DNA of 40,516 bases from Chloroflexota bacterium. GTDB lineage: Bacteria > Chloroflexota > Anaerolineae > JAAEKA01. Positions 28,001 to 37,706 of the stretch are shown piece after piece; within the stretch, counting starts at the first letter, position 1, and each line of letters opens with the position of its first letter. Under the pieces are notes generated by a model, which made no database searches, was not told the origin of the DNA, and saw only the letters and a list, made by a program, of their open reading frames with translations. Both the position numbers and the translations under genes were made by a program. The stretch lies in contig JAKQCW010000267.1 in the NCBI GenBank assembly GCA_029558955.1, positions 1-40,516 of the forward strand, read 5' to 3'.

Positions 28001-28169
28001 TGCGGGACTCGTAACTCGTAACGAGTAACGAGTAACCCGGAGTTTGTGGAACGGGTTTCTGAGGATGCGGAGTGCGGGACTCGTAACTCGTAACGAGTAA
28101 CCCGTAACCCGGAGACTCTTCCCGCGCGCTTCGGGTTACTCGTCACTCGTTACTCATTACGAGTCCCGC
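28001..28169 (-). repeat. Heptad repeats and hairpin at the fic 3' end
   Basis: GCGGGACTCGTAA (28074-28086) pairs with TTACGAGTCCCGC (28157-28169). Inner heptads pair imperfectly around a loop containing ACTCTTCCCGCG. The fic TGA (28145-28143) lies inside one arm. A unit CCCGGAGTTTGTGGA...GAGGATGCGG (from 28035) repeats those found after the cysteine desulfurase. Confidence 0.85.
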
Positions 28170-28934
28170 CTCATCCGCCGTGGCGGCCAGAAACATGTCC
28201 AGCGTGCGATCGACGGCTTGGGCCGCCAACAGCAAGAACGCATCGAGGCGACCTTCGTGGCCGGCTTCCAGCGCCTGGTAGTAGGCCGCGCGATCTTCGG
28301 CGCGGATGATGGCGATGGGATAGCCGGCCTGCAAGAGCAACAGGTTCATCAGCAGGCGGGCTGTGCGGCCATTGCCATCGACGAATGGGTGAATGTCCAC
28401 CAGCCAGAAATGGGCGTGGGCGGCGCGCTCCACCGGATGGAGGCCGCGGCCGGCGGCCTGGTCATCGCCAGTGCACGCCAACCAGACCGCGTATTCAGCC
28501 ATCCGGCCCGGCACAGCCCGCGCAGAGGGGGGCGTGTGAGTCGAGCCGGTGATGTAGACCTGGCCCTGACGATAGACGCCGGCATGGACGTCGTCGATGC
28601 TGCGCAGCACCAGCCGGTGCAGGGTCAGGATGTCGGCCTCCGTGGGCGGCTCCGACCGCGCTGCCAGCGTTTCGACCCAGCCGATAGCCGCCTGGTGATT
28701 GATCGCCTCCAGATGCTCTACCAGCGGCTTGCCGCCTACCGTCAGACCATGTTTGAGCACCACCAGCGTCTCCTGGCGCGTCAACGTCGAACCTTCGATG
28801 GCGTTGGAGTTGTAGGTCCACTCTACATCCAGATACTCGCGCAGCCGCGCCGCCTCGGCCGCGCTCAACGGACGCTGCCGGTCCAGCTCAGCGCGCTTGA
28901 CATCGATTTGGGCGAGAAGGGCTGTAAGGTCCAT
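28143..28934 (-). CDS. Fic-family protein (class II, N-terminal inhibitory motif)
   Basis: 263 residues. The Fic core [12 protein letters not shown] (182-193) is intact, so AMP transfer (or another nucleotidylation) to hydroxyl side chains of target proteins is predicted. SNAIEG at 43-48 matches the (S/T)xxxE(G/N) autoinhibitory helix, placing it among class II Fic proteins, which regulate themselves. No antitoxin gene is adjacent. The last residues, GLVMSNE and the TGA stop, are encoded by the heptad repeat, so the natural C-terminus appears to have been overwritten. No Shine-Dalgarno is seen before ATG 28934. The gene sits between cysteine desulfurase and mnmA; a link to tRNA thiolation is not established. 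Confidence 0.93.
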   Translation of the reverse strand: MDLTALLAQIDVKRAELDRQRPLSAAEAARLREYLDVEWTYNSNAIEGSTLTRQETLVVLKHGLTVGGKPLVEHLEAINHQAAIGWVETLAARSEPPTEADILTLHRLVLRSIDDVHAGVYRQGQVYITGSTHTPPSARAVPGRMAEYAVWLACTGDDQAAGRGLHPVERAAHAHFWLVDIHPFVDGNGRTARLLMNLLLLQAGYPIAIIRAEDRAAYYQALEAGHEGRLDAFLLLAAQAVDRTLDMFLAATADEAGLVMSNE

Positions 28935-28949
28935 GTTAGGATCGTCGGA

Positions 28950-29210
28950 GAGTAACTCGTAACCCGGAGTTTGTGGAAAGGGTTTCTGAGGGTGCGGGAC
29001 TCGTAATGAGTAACGAGTAACTCGTAACCCGGAGTTTGTGGAAAGAGTTTCTGAGGATGCGGGACTCGTAACGAGTAACGAGTAACGAGTAACCCGGAGT
29101 TTGTGGAACGGGTTTCTGAGGCTGCGGGATTCGTAACGAGTAACCCGTAACCCGGAGACTCTTCCCGCGAGCTCCGGGTTACGAGTTACTCGTTACTCGT
29201 TACGAATCCC
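28950..29210 (-). repeat. Three-unit heptad array plus long hairpin at the cysteine desulfurase 3' end
   Basis: Three ~65-bp units (from 28963, 29029 and 29093) each contain CCCGGAGTTTGTGGA, TTTCTGAGG, TGCGGGA and a run of GTAACGA heptads. The last leads into a hairpin: arm 29126-29157 pairs with arm 29172-29210 (19 plus 12 matched bases with a small bulge) around a 14-base loop. The TAA stop of the gene (29188-29186) is within the arm. The spacer 28935-29185 contains nothing else. Confidence 0.88.
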
Positions 29211-30379
29211 TCGTTACTGAACGGCGACAGCTCGCGCAGCCGGGCCACCAGCGGCGGCAGCACCGCCAACAGCCGGTCGACGTCGGCGTCGCTGTTGCTG
29301 TGGCCCAGGCTCAGGCGCAGGTGGCCGGCGGCATCGACCCGCGGCACGCCCATGGCCATCAGCACATGGCTGGGCTCCTGCGCGCCGCTGGTGCAGGCTG
29401 AACCGCTGCTGGCGCAGATGCCGGCCATGTCCAGCCCGATCAGCATCCCCTCGGCCTCGACCCCGCGCACCACGAAGCTGGCGTGGTTGGCCAGGCGCTC
29501 GGTGCGGTGGCCGGTGAGGTAGCTGTCAGCGATGGCAGCCAACACGCCGTCGATCAGCCGGTCGCGCAGGGCCGCCAGGCGGGCGGCCTCGGCCGCGCGT
29601 TCGGCCTGCGCCAGCACCAACGCCGTGGCCAGGGCGACGATATAGGGCACGTTCTCGGTGCTGGCGCGGCGCTTGCCCTCCTGGCTGCCGCCGGTGATCT
29701 GCGGCCAGAGCGGCACGCCGCGGCGCACGTAGAGCAGACCGACCCCCTTGGGGCCGTAGAACTTATGGGCGCCCAGCGAGAGCAGGTCCACGCCCAGTTC
29801 ATCCACCTGCAACGACAGCGCGCCCGAGGCCTGCACCGCGTCGCTGTGGAAGGGCACGCCGCGCGCCCGACAGACCGCGCTCAACCCGGCCAGCGGCTGG
29901 ATCGTGCCCACCTCGTTGTTGGCCGCCATGATGCTGACCACAGCCGTGTCGGACCGGATGGCCGCGGCCAGATGGGCGGGATCGACCCGGCCGGCCGCGT
30001 CCACCGGCAGCACGGTCAGCTCGAAGCCATAGTCGTCGCGCAGATGAAAGGCCGTGTCCAAGACGCCCTTGTGCTCCACCGCGCTGACGATCAGGTGATT
30101 GCCCGCGCCGCGCTGGCGACGGGCCAGGGCCACACCGCGCAGCGCCAGGTTGTCAGCCTCGGTGCCGGAGCTGGTGAAGACCAGCTCGCCGGGCGTGCAG
30201 CCCAACACCTCAGCCGCCTGCGCGCGCGCCGTGCGCAGCGCCTTGGCTGTCTCGCGGCCCAGGCGGTGCAAGCTGCTGGGATTGCCGTAGTGCTGGCTGA
30301 AATAGGGCAGCATCGCCGCCAGCGCCTCCGGTCGCACCGGTGTGGTGGCGGCGTGATCGAGGTAGATGAGGTCGGACAT
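29186..30379 (-). CDS. Cysteine desulfurase (IscS/NifS type, group I)
   Basis: A 397-residue PLP enzyme that removes sulfur from cysteine as an enzyme-bound persulfide for Fe-S clusters and thio-tRNA. It shows YLDHAATTPV at the start, the PLP-stacking histidine (His103) in VEHKGV, PLP lysine Lys206 in GAHKFYGPKG, and active-site Cys329 in SSGSACTSG followed by EPSHVL. The long loop around Cys329 marks group I. No iscU or iscR is adjacent; mnmA lies two genes downstream, so a role as sulfur donor for 2-thiouridine is reasonable. The start is set at MSDLIYLDHA; 22 codons further upstream remain open but lack family similarity. The C-terminus ends GFVTSNE, encoded by the heptad repeat. Confidence 0.93.
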   Translation of the reverse strand: MSDLIYLDHAATTPVRPEALAAMLPYFSQHYGNPSSLHRLGRETAKALRTARAQAAEVLGCTPGELVFTSSGTEADNLALRGVALARRQRGAGNHLIVSAVEHKGVLDTAFHLRDDYGFELTVLPVDAAGRVDPAHLAAAIRSDTAVVSIMAANNEVGTIQPLAGLSAVCRARGVPFHSDAVQASGALSLQVDELGVDLLSLGAHKFYGPKGVGLLYVRRGVPLWPQITGGSQEGKRRASTENVPYIVALATALVLAQAERAAEAARLAALRDRLIDGVLAAIADSYLTGHRTERLANHASFVVRGVEAEGMLIGLDMAGICASSGSACTSGAQEPSHVLMAMGVPRVDAAGHLRLSLGHSNSDADVDRLLAVLPPLVARLRELSPFSNEGFVTSNE

Positions 30380-30460
30380 GGCGTTAGAAGTTCCAGGCGA
30401 CAAGGAAAACCCGCTGCTTCCGGCTGACAGGATGGTCGGTTCCAACGACGGGGGTGAGTG

Positions 30461-30591
30461 CGTTGATTTCGATACGGCGGCCTACTCAACCAACGTGCTC
30501 ACATACGGCGTTGGTTTCGATACGGCGGCCTACTCAACCAACGCGCTCACATACGGCGTTGGTTTCGATACGGCGGCCTACTCAACCAACG
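30461..30591. repeat. 48-bp tandem hairpin repeat (2.7 copies)
   Basis: Copies start at 30461, 30509 and 30557. Each contains CGTTGGTT (or CGTTGATT) ... AACCAACG arms around a conserved core with CGATACGGCGGCC. They lie in the presumed 5' leader of the cysteine desulfurase transcript, within the gene-free stretch 30380-30819. A variant single copy is at 24937-24976. Confidence 0.9.
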
Positions 30592-30612
30592 GCGGGGCGA
30601 GTCGCTGCGCTG

Positions 30613-30641
30613 ATTATAGCACCATGCGGCGCGGCCGGAAA
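30613..30641 (-). promoter_or_regulatory. Possible promoter of the cysteine desulfurase-fic-mnmA cluster
   Basis: On the minus strand a perfect TATAAT (30618-30613) has a weak TTTCCG 17 bases upstream. If used, the transcript would carry the three 48-bp hairpins in its leader. Confidence 0.5.
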
Positions 30642-30755
30642 GGTGGGTGGCGTCCAATCGGCCCGGCCAACGCGCAGTTGTTGCCCCAAATGACAGGAAT
30701 TTAAGGCTGCGGCTGGCGCATGGCCTGCGCTGTTAATGGTTTCCTCATTTTTCTG

Positions 30756-30764
30756 TGCTACACT
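30756..30764 (+). promoter_or_regulatory. Extended -10 promoter candidate for the BNR protein
   Basis: TGCTACACT fits an extended -10 (TGnTACACT); no clear -35 is seen. It lies 55 bases before the gene. Confidence 0.4.
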
Positions 30765-30819
30765 GGCCCATGCGCCTGCACCAGGCAGGAATCTGTCCCA
30801 TTCCGAGGAGATTCTCACC

Positions 30820-32079
30820 ATGACCCTGCAACTACGTCGCAACGCCCACCCCCTGCGCCTGGCGCTGGGGCTGTTGCTGGCCACTCTCCTGGCCGCGGCC
30901 GGCGGTGGACTGCTGCTGGCTGCCCCCTCGGCTGCCCAACCAGAGGCCCCCACGCTCAACTGGACTCAGGTACACAACGCGCCCGGCGTCTACTGGTACA
31001 CCGTCGTCTTTCCCACCCCCCTGGTCGGCTATGCCCTGGGCGGGCCGGACTGGAACGTCAACGAAGGGATCGGCCCCTCCACCCTGGCCAAGACCACCGA
31101 CGGCGGCCAAACCTGGACCAACATCGCCGTGCCGGGCACCAACCGCTTCATGCGCGGCCTGGCCTGCATCGACGCCAACCGCTGCTGGCTGATCGGCGCC
31201 AACAGCCCGCGCATCCGCTACACCCTGGACGGCGGCGCCACCTGGGCCAGCGGCGTCATCGTCAACAACGTCTGGAGCGGCTGGCTCTGGTCGGCCGGCT
31301 ACAGCGGCGTGGGCACGACGATCTTCGCCGGCACCACAGGCTACGCCAACGAGCCGGGGCGCATGGCCAACCTGCTGCGCGCCGCCGACGGCGTCAACTT
31401 CAACGCGGTGGTGGCCAACGACCCGCGCGAGTTCGTGATCTACGATTTCTCCTGCCCCTCCCCCGGCGTCTGCTACACCGCAGCCAAGCAAACCGCCTTC
31501 TACACCGCGGACAACGGCGCCACCCTGATCCGCCGCGCCGCGCCCTCCGCCCGCTATTACGGCATCTGGTGCACCACCAACAGCACCTGCTGGCTGGCCG
31601 GCGGCAGCAACAGCGGGGCCGACAGCACGGTCCACATCCAGCGCACCACCGACGGCGGGCTGAACTGGCAACTGGCCAGCATCGCCGCCATCAGCGGCCG
31701 GCCGCGGCTGTGGAACATCCAGATGGTGGACAGCCAGCACGGCTATGCGGTCGGCTGCACCAACGCATCCGACGCCGTGCTGGAGGTCTGCAACGGCCAG
31801 GCGCTGCTGCTGCGCACCGACGACGGCGTGACCTGGCAGCAGGTGGCCTCCCCGACCGGCGCCGACATCATGGACCTCTACGTGCACAGCATGGACGATG
31901 TGATCATCGCCGACTGGAGCGGCAAGATCTGGCGCGGCGTCAGCGGGACACCCCCGCCCACGGCGACGCCCACCCCCACCGCCACCCCGGTCGCCACGCC
32001 CAACCCCTATGACGTGAACAACGACGGCGTGGTGGACATCCAGGACATCATGCTGGTGGCGGCCCACTGGCAACCCTAG
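30820..32079 (+). CDS. Secreted BNR/Ycf48-like beta-propeller with C-terminal dockerin-like EF-hand
   Basis: 419 residues. A signal peptide (about 1-37, ending AAPSAAQ) precedes a propeller with repeated Asp-box motifs (TTDGGQTW, TLDGGATW, TTDGGLNW, RTDDGVTW). The propeller is interspersed with cysteine pairs that probably form disulfides. A Pro/Thr linker (TPPPTATPTPTATP) leads to DVNNDGVVDIQDIMLVAAHW, one Ca-binding dockerin-type loop at the very end. Full dockerins have two loops, so this half-unit may serve as a surface-attachment or sorting tag rather than cellulosome docking. Enzymatic function is not evident; Ycf48-like and sialidase-like propellers both use Asp boxes. ATG 30820 has GAGGAG 9 bases upstream. 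Confidence 0.85.
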   Translation: MTLQLRRNAHPLRLALGLLLATLLAAAGGGLLLAAPSAAQPEAPTLNWTQVHNAPGVYWYTVVFPTPLVGYALGGPDWNVNEGIGPSTLAKTTDGGQTWTNIAVPGTNRFMRGLACIDANRCWLIGANSPRIRYTLDGGATWASGVIVNNVWSGWLWSAGYSGVGTTIFAGTTGYANEPGRMANLLRAADGVNFNAVVANDPREFVIYDFSCPSPGVCYTAAKQTAFYTADNGATLIRRAAPSARYYGIWCTTNSTCWLAGGSNSGADSTVHIQRTTDGGLNWQLASIAAISGRPRLWNIQMVDSQHGYAVGCTNASDAVLEVCNGQALLLRTDDGVTWQQVASPTGADIMDLYVHSMDDVIIADWSGKIWRGVSGTPPPTATPTPTATPVATPNPYDVNNDGVVDIQDIMLVAAHWQP

Positions 32080-32104
32080 TCCTGTCCCAGCGGCGCAGAA
32101 AACT

Positions 32105-32133
32105 TTGTCGTTCTGCCCAACCTGGGGTATGAT
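32105..32133 (+). promoter_or_regulatory. Sigma70-type promoter for the acyl-CoA synthetase operon
   Basis: TTGTCG (32105-32110), a 17-base spacer and TATGAT (32128-32133), followed by an ~85-base leader to ATG 32227. Confidence 0.7.
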
Positions 32134-32226
32134 AGACGACGCTTTCCCAAGTGCTCACTCCCGACCCGCCGGCGCGGCTGAACGCGCCCGGTTCTGGGTT
32201 ATGTCAACGAGGATCGGAACGAGTGC

Positions 32227-34341
32227 ATGGCCTCACAAGATAGCTCACTTACCCTGGATCAGTTCTTCGCACCGCGCTCGGTGGCCGTCGTCGGCGCCAG
32301 CGCGGACCCCTCCAAGCTCGGCTTCGCGGTGTTGAACAACGTCGTCGAGCATGGCTTCACCGGCGCTGTCTACCCCATCAACCCCAAGGCCGACGAGATT
32401 CTTGGCCTGCCTGCCTATCCCAACCTGCTGGCTGTGCCGGGCGAGATCGACCTGGTGGTGGTGGTGATTCCACCCAAGGCCGTGGCCGGTGCGCTGGAAG
32501 AGGCGGGTCAGAAGGGGGCCAAGGGCGCCATCGTCATCACTGCTGGCTTCCGCGAGGTAGGCCCGCAGGGCATGGCCATGGAGAAAGAGTTGCTGGCCAT
32601 CGCGCGCAAGTATGGCATGCGGCTGATCGGCCCCAACTGCCTGGGAATCATCGACACCTACGCGCCCTTGCAGGCCAGCTTTGCCCTGGGCATGCCCATG
32701 CAGGGCAAGATCGCCTTCATGTCGCAGTCAGGCGCGCTCTGCACCAGCATTCTGGACATGGCGCTGGCCGACGACATCGGCTTCAGCCGCTTCGTCAGCC
32801 TGGGCAACAAAGCTGACCTGAACGAGATCGACTTTTTGCAGGTCTGGGGGAGCGACCCCAACAGCAAGGTGATCACGGCCTACCTGGAGGGGATCGCCGA
32901 CGGCGGCCGCTTCATCGAGGTGGCGCGCGAGGTCAGCAAGCGCACCCCGGTGATCTCCATCAAGTCGGGCACCACCCAGGCCGGCAGCAAAGCGGTCTCC
33001 AGCCACACCGGCACCCTGGCCGGCTCGGAGAAGGCCTATGAGGCCGCGTTCTTACAGGCTGGCGTGCTGCGCGCCGGGTCGGTGCAGGACCTGTTCGACA
33101 TGGCCATCGCCTTTGCCCAGCAGCCGCTGCCGGCCACCGACGCGGTCGCCGTGGTCACCAACGCCGGCGGGCCGGGCATCATGGCCACCGACGCGCTGGA
33201 GCGGGCCGGCCTGCAACTGGCCTCGCTCACCGCTGAGACCCAGGCGCTGCTCAAGGCCGGCCTGCCGGCCGCGGCCAGCGCGGCCAATCCGGTGGATGTG
33301 CTGGGCGACGCCATGGCTGATCGCTATGCGCTGGCAGTCAACGCGGTGGCCGACGATCCCAACGTCGGCGCGATCATCGTGGTGCTGACCCCGCAGATCA
33401 TGACCCAGATCCAGGAGACGGCCGAGGCCGTCACCCAGGTATCGCAGCGCACCGGCAAGCCGATCCTGACCGCCTTCATGGGCAAACAGACCATTGGCCA
33501 GGGAGAGCGCATCCTGCGCGCCCACGGCCTGCCCAACTACCCGGTGCCGGAGCGCGCGGTCGCGGCCCTGGCGGCCATGGTGCGCCAGAAGCGCTGGCAG
33601 GAGCGCCCCATGCCCGAGATGGAGCGTTTCGAGGTAGATCAGGACGCGGTGGCCAAGGTCTTTAGCCAGGTCAAGGCCGACGGCCGGCTGGCCATCGGCG
33701 ACGCTGAGGCGCGGGCGGTGCAGGCGGCCTATGGCATCCCCTTCCCCAAGTCTGTGCTGGCCAGGAACGCCGAAGAGGCCGGCCGCGCGGCCGAGGAGAT
33801 GGGCTTCCCCGTGGTCATGAAGATCACCTCGCCCGATATCCTGCACAAGACCGACATCGGCGGCGTCAAGCTCAACCTGCAAAGCGCCGAGGCGGTGCGC
33901 GATGCTTTCGACCTGATGATCTACCGGGCGCAGCGCTACCAGCCCTCGGCCGATATCTGGGGCTGCCTGGTGCAGCAGCAGGTCAAGGGGGGCAAGGAAG
34001 TGCTGCTGGGCATGAACCGCGACCCGCAGTTCGGCCCGCTGCTGGTCTTTGGCCTGGGGGGCATCTACGTCGAGGCGCTGAAGGATGTCACCTTCCGGGT
34101 GGCGCCCATCGACCGGCGCCAGGCGCGCGAGATGCTGAACGAGATCCGAGCCTACCCCCTCTTGCGCGGTGTGCGCGGCGAGCCGCCCAGCGACACCGAC
34201 GCCATCGTCGACGCCATCCTGCGTCTCAGCCAGCTCGTCACCGATTTCCCTGAGATCGTCGAGATCGACATCAACCCGTTGATGGTGTTCGAACAGGGCA
34301 AAGGCGCGCTGGGAATCGATATGCGGCTGATCTTGAGATGA
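32227..34341 (+). CDS. Acetate/acyl-CoA ligase (ADP-forming), alpha-beta fusion
   Basis: A 704-residue single-chain NDP-forming acyl-CoA synthetase. It converts acyl-CoA, ADP and phosphate into the free acid, CoA and ATP, an energy-conserving step of fermentation. The order is a CoA-binding Rossmann domain (RSVAVVGASADPSKLG), a succinyl-CoA-ligase-like domain with the phosphorylated histidine His260 in SSHTGTLAGS, and a C-terminal ATP-grasp domain (about 475-704). That domain contains VVMKITSPDILHKTDIGGV and EIDINPLMVF. All segments are complete. The following DRTGG-domain gene overlaps or abuts the stop codon, forming an operon. The substrate (acetate, branched or aryl acid) cannot be decided from sequence. 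Confidence 0.93.
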   Translation: MASQDSSLTLDQFFAPRSVAVVGASADPSKLGFAVLNNVVEHGFTGAVYPINPKADEILGLPAYPNLLAVPGEIDLVVVVIPPKAVAGALEEAGQKGAKGAIVITAGFREVGPQGMAMEKELLAIARKYGMRLIGPNCLGIIDTYAPLQASFALGMPMQGKIAFMSQSGALCTSILDMALADDIGFSRFVSLGNKADLNEIDFLQVWGSDPNSKVITAYLEGIADGGRFIEVAREVSKRTPVISIKSGTTQAGSKAVSSHTGTLAGSEKAYEAAFLQAGVLRAGSVQDLFDMAIAFAQQPLPATDAVAVVTNAGGPGIMATDALERAGLQLASLTAETQALLKAGLPAAASAANPVDVLGDAMADRYALAVNAVADDPNVGAIIVVLTPQIMTQIQETAEAVTQVSQRTGKPILTAFMGKQTIGQGERILRAHGLPNYPVPERAVAALAAMVRQKRWQERPMPEMERFEVDQDAVAKVFSQVKADGRLAIGDAEARAVQAAYGIPFPKSVLARNAEEAGRAAEEMGFPVVMKITSPDILHKTDIGGVKLNLQSAEAVRDAFDLMIYRAQRYQPSADIWGCLVQQQVKGGKEVLLGMNRDPQFGPLLVFGLGGIYVEALKDVTFRVAPIDRRQAREMLNEIRAYPLLRGVRGEPPSDTDAIVDAILRLSQLVTDFPEIVEIDINPLMVFEQGKGALGIDMRLILR

Positions 34342-34358
34342 CCGAGCGGAGCAACTAC

Positions 34359-35447
34359 ATGGCAACACTCTACGTGCTATCCACAGAGACCTATTCCGGC
34401 AAGACCGCGGTGTGCGTCAGCCTGGGCCTGCGCATGCGCGCCGATGGCTACGACGTGGGCTACATGAAGCCGGTCAACATGGGCGCGATCTTGCAGGCTG
34501 GCCAGCCCTACGATGAGGACGTGGTCTTCATGAAGGACGTCCTGGAGCTGCCGGAGCCGCTGGAGACGTTGGCGCCGGTGCAACTGACCGCCCAACGGAT
34601 CGAGGCGCTGCTGAAGGGCGAGACGCAGAGCGCCGGTTTCGTCGAGCGGCTGCGCAACGCCTTTCTTACGGTGCGCGACGGCCACGATGCGGTCATCCTG
34701 GAGGGCGCCAGCAACCTGCGCGAGGGCTACATCGTCGACCTGGCCCCGCCCGACCTGGCGCGCATCGCCGGCGACGCCGGCGCCGATGCACGCGGCCTGG
34801 CGGTGATCCGCTACGACGACGCCCGCTCGGTGGATCATTTCCTGGCCGCGCAGAAGCGGCTGGGCAACACGCTGTTGGGCGTGGTGGTCAACAACGTGCC
34901 GGCGGTGCACATGGATTTCTGCGAGACCGTGCTGCGGGACTATCTGGAGCACAAGGGGATCGGCGTCTTTGCCGTGCTGCCGCGCCAGCGCATCTTGCAG
35001 GCCACCACGGTGGGCGAGCTGGCCGATGGGCTGGGCGCGGAGATCCTGGTGCGCGCCGACCTGCGCGATGAGCTGGTGGAGAATCTGATGGTGGGCGCGA
35101 TGGGCGTCGATCAGGCGTTGCGCTATTTCCGCCGCCGCGCCAACAAGGCCGTCATCACCGGCGGCGACCGCGCCGACATCCAGTCGGCCGCACTGGAGAC
35201 CTCGACCAAGTGCCTGATTCTGACCGGCAACATGGAGCCGGCCGGCGTCATTCTGTCGCGCGCCGAGGAAGCGGGCGTGGCGGTGATGTTGGCGCCGCAG
35301 GATACGCTGGCGGCCATCGAGATCGCCGAAAGCTACTTTGGCCGCAGCCGCTTCCAGCAGCGGGCCAAGATCGACGCCTTCAGCCAGTTGATGGAGCAGC
35401 GCTTCGACTTCCCGCGGCTCTACCAGGCGCTGGGCTTGGGCGGATGA
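34359..35447 (+). CDS. BioD-like ATPase plus DRTGG-domain protein ('phosphotransacetylase family')
   Basis: 362 residues. The N-terminal half is a BioD/CobQ-like P-loop domain (LYVLSTETYSGKTAVCVSLGL), and the rest contains a DRTGG-type domain (about 210-325) as found at the N-terminus of some phosphate acetyltransferases. The acetyltransferase catalytic domain is absent, so the common 'phosphotransacetylase' label is probably misleading. Its tight linkage to the ADP-forming acyl-CoA synthetase suggests a regulatory or chaperone role for that enzyme (inference). ATG 34359 has GGAG 7 bases upstream. An in-frame ATG at 34338 overlaps the preceding stop as ATGA but lacks such a site. Confidence 0.85.
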   Translation: MATLYVLSTETYSGKTAVCVSLGLRMRADGYDVGYMKPVNMGAILQAGQPYDEDVVFMKDVLELPEPLETLAPVQLTAQRIEALLKGETQSAGFVERLRNAFLTVRDGHDAVILEGASNLREGYIVDLAPPDLARIAGDAGADARGLAVIRYDDARSVDHFLAAQKRLGNTLLGVVVNNVPAVHMDFCETVLRDYLEHKGIGVFAVLPRQRILQATTVGELADGLGAEILVRADLRDELVENLMVGAMGVDQALRYFRRRANKAVITGGDRADIQSAALETSTKCLILTGNMEPAGVILSRAEEAGVAVMLAPQDTLAAIEIAESYFGRSRFQQRAKIDAFSQLMEQRFDFPRLYQALGLGG

Positions 35448-35561
35448 GGGGGCGACAGGGTGACAAGGTGACAAGGTCGTATCATTCACCAATTCACCAT
35501 TCCCCCATTCTCCCCTTCCTCACGCCAAGGCGCAAAGACCGGCAAGAGCAGAGATTTGTGA

Positions 35562-36965
<1,404 letters not shown>

Positions 36966-37000
36966 CCGTTCACCCAGTCCCCAACTCACCATCTCCAAAC

Positions 37001-37034
37001 ACAACGCCGGCGCAGTTGCGCCGGCGTTGTTCGT
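37001..37034. terminator. Bidirectional terminator between enolase and gmhB
   Basis: ACAACGCCGGCGC pairs perfectly with GCGCCGGCGTTGT around a 4-base loop, followed by TCGTTTC. It lies 36 bases past the enolase stop and about 60 bases past the gmhB stop on the other strand, and can serve both. Confidence 0.85.
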
Positions 37035-37090
37035 TTCAGGAAAGCTCAGGGGCCGACCGATCCCCCTGCTGCCGGAGAGGGCAGCGCCGC

Positions 37091-37705
37091 CTATTCGGCG
37101 TTCACTGGAGCCGCACCCGCCAGAATCCAGTTCACCGCCTCGGCCAGATCCGCCCGCACCGGCACGTGATGCAGCCCGTGGAGGGCCAGGCCCAGCGCCT
37201 GCTTCATCCCGCGGCCGGTGCGCACCAGCACCGGGCGGCAGCCGGCCGCCGCGGCCGCCTGCATGTCGCTGACCGCATCGCCCACCAGCCATGACCGGGC
37301 CAGGTCGATCTCCAGCTCCCGCGCGGCCTGCAGCAACATGCCAGGCCGCGGCTTGCGGCAGGTGCAGCCAGCCTCCGGCGTGTGTGGACAGGCATAGACC
37401 GCGTCGATGCGGCCGCCAGCCTGCTGCACCTCCCGGACGATGCCCTGGTTGATCGCCGCCAGCACCTGACGGCTCAGCAGCCCCCGGCCCACGGCCGACT
37501 GATTGGTGACGACAACCACGGCGAATGGGCTGGCGGCCAGCCGCTGCATGGCCGTCAACACGCCGGGCAGGATCACCACCTGCTGCCACGTGCGCACGTA
37601 GTCGGCCCGGTTCTCGTTCAGCACGCCGTCCCGGTCCAGGAACAGGGCCGGCCGGCGGTGCGCCACAGGATCAGGGGGTTGCACGATCCAGGCAAGCGGG
37701 TGCAT
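37091..37705 (-). CDS. gmhB: D-glycero-D-manno-heptose-1,7-bisphosphate 7-phosphatase
   Basis: A 204-residue HAD-superfamily phosphatase. Motif I is FLDRDGVLN (Asp24, Asp26), motif II VVTNQS and motif IV GDAVSDM. The family-specific zinc loop is CPHTPEAGCTC (Cys106, His108, Cys114, Cys116). GmhB removes the 7-phosphate during nucleotide-heptose synthesis. It starts one base after the stop codon of the sugar transferase, so translation is likely coupled. With an HddA-type kinase two genes upstream, it points to the GDP-D-glycero-alpha-D-manno-heptose route; gmhA and the guanylyltransferase hddC are not in the window. Histidinol-phosphatase of the same fold is a less likely alternative. Confidence 0.85.
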   Translation of the reverse strand: MHPLAWIVQPPDPVAHRRPALFLDRDGVLNENRADYVRTWQQVVILPGVLTAMQRLAASPFAVVVVTNQSAVGRGLLSRQVLAAINQGIVREVQQAGGRIDAVYACPHTPEAGCTCRKPRPGMLLQAARELEIDLARSWLVGDAVSDMQAAAAAGCRPVLVRTGRGMKQALGLALHGLHHVPVRADLAEAVNWILAGAAPVNAE

Positions 37706-37706
37706 C

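Noticed and set aside
28143..28934. Fic as part of a toxin-antitoxin module
   Set aside because: The inhibitory motif is within the protein itself, and neighbours are cysteine desulfurase and mnmA, not a small antitoxin.
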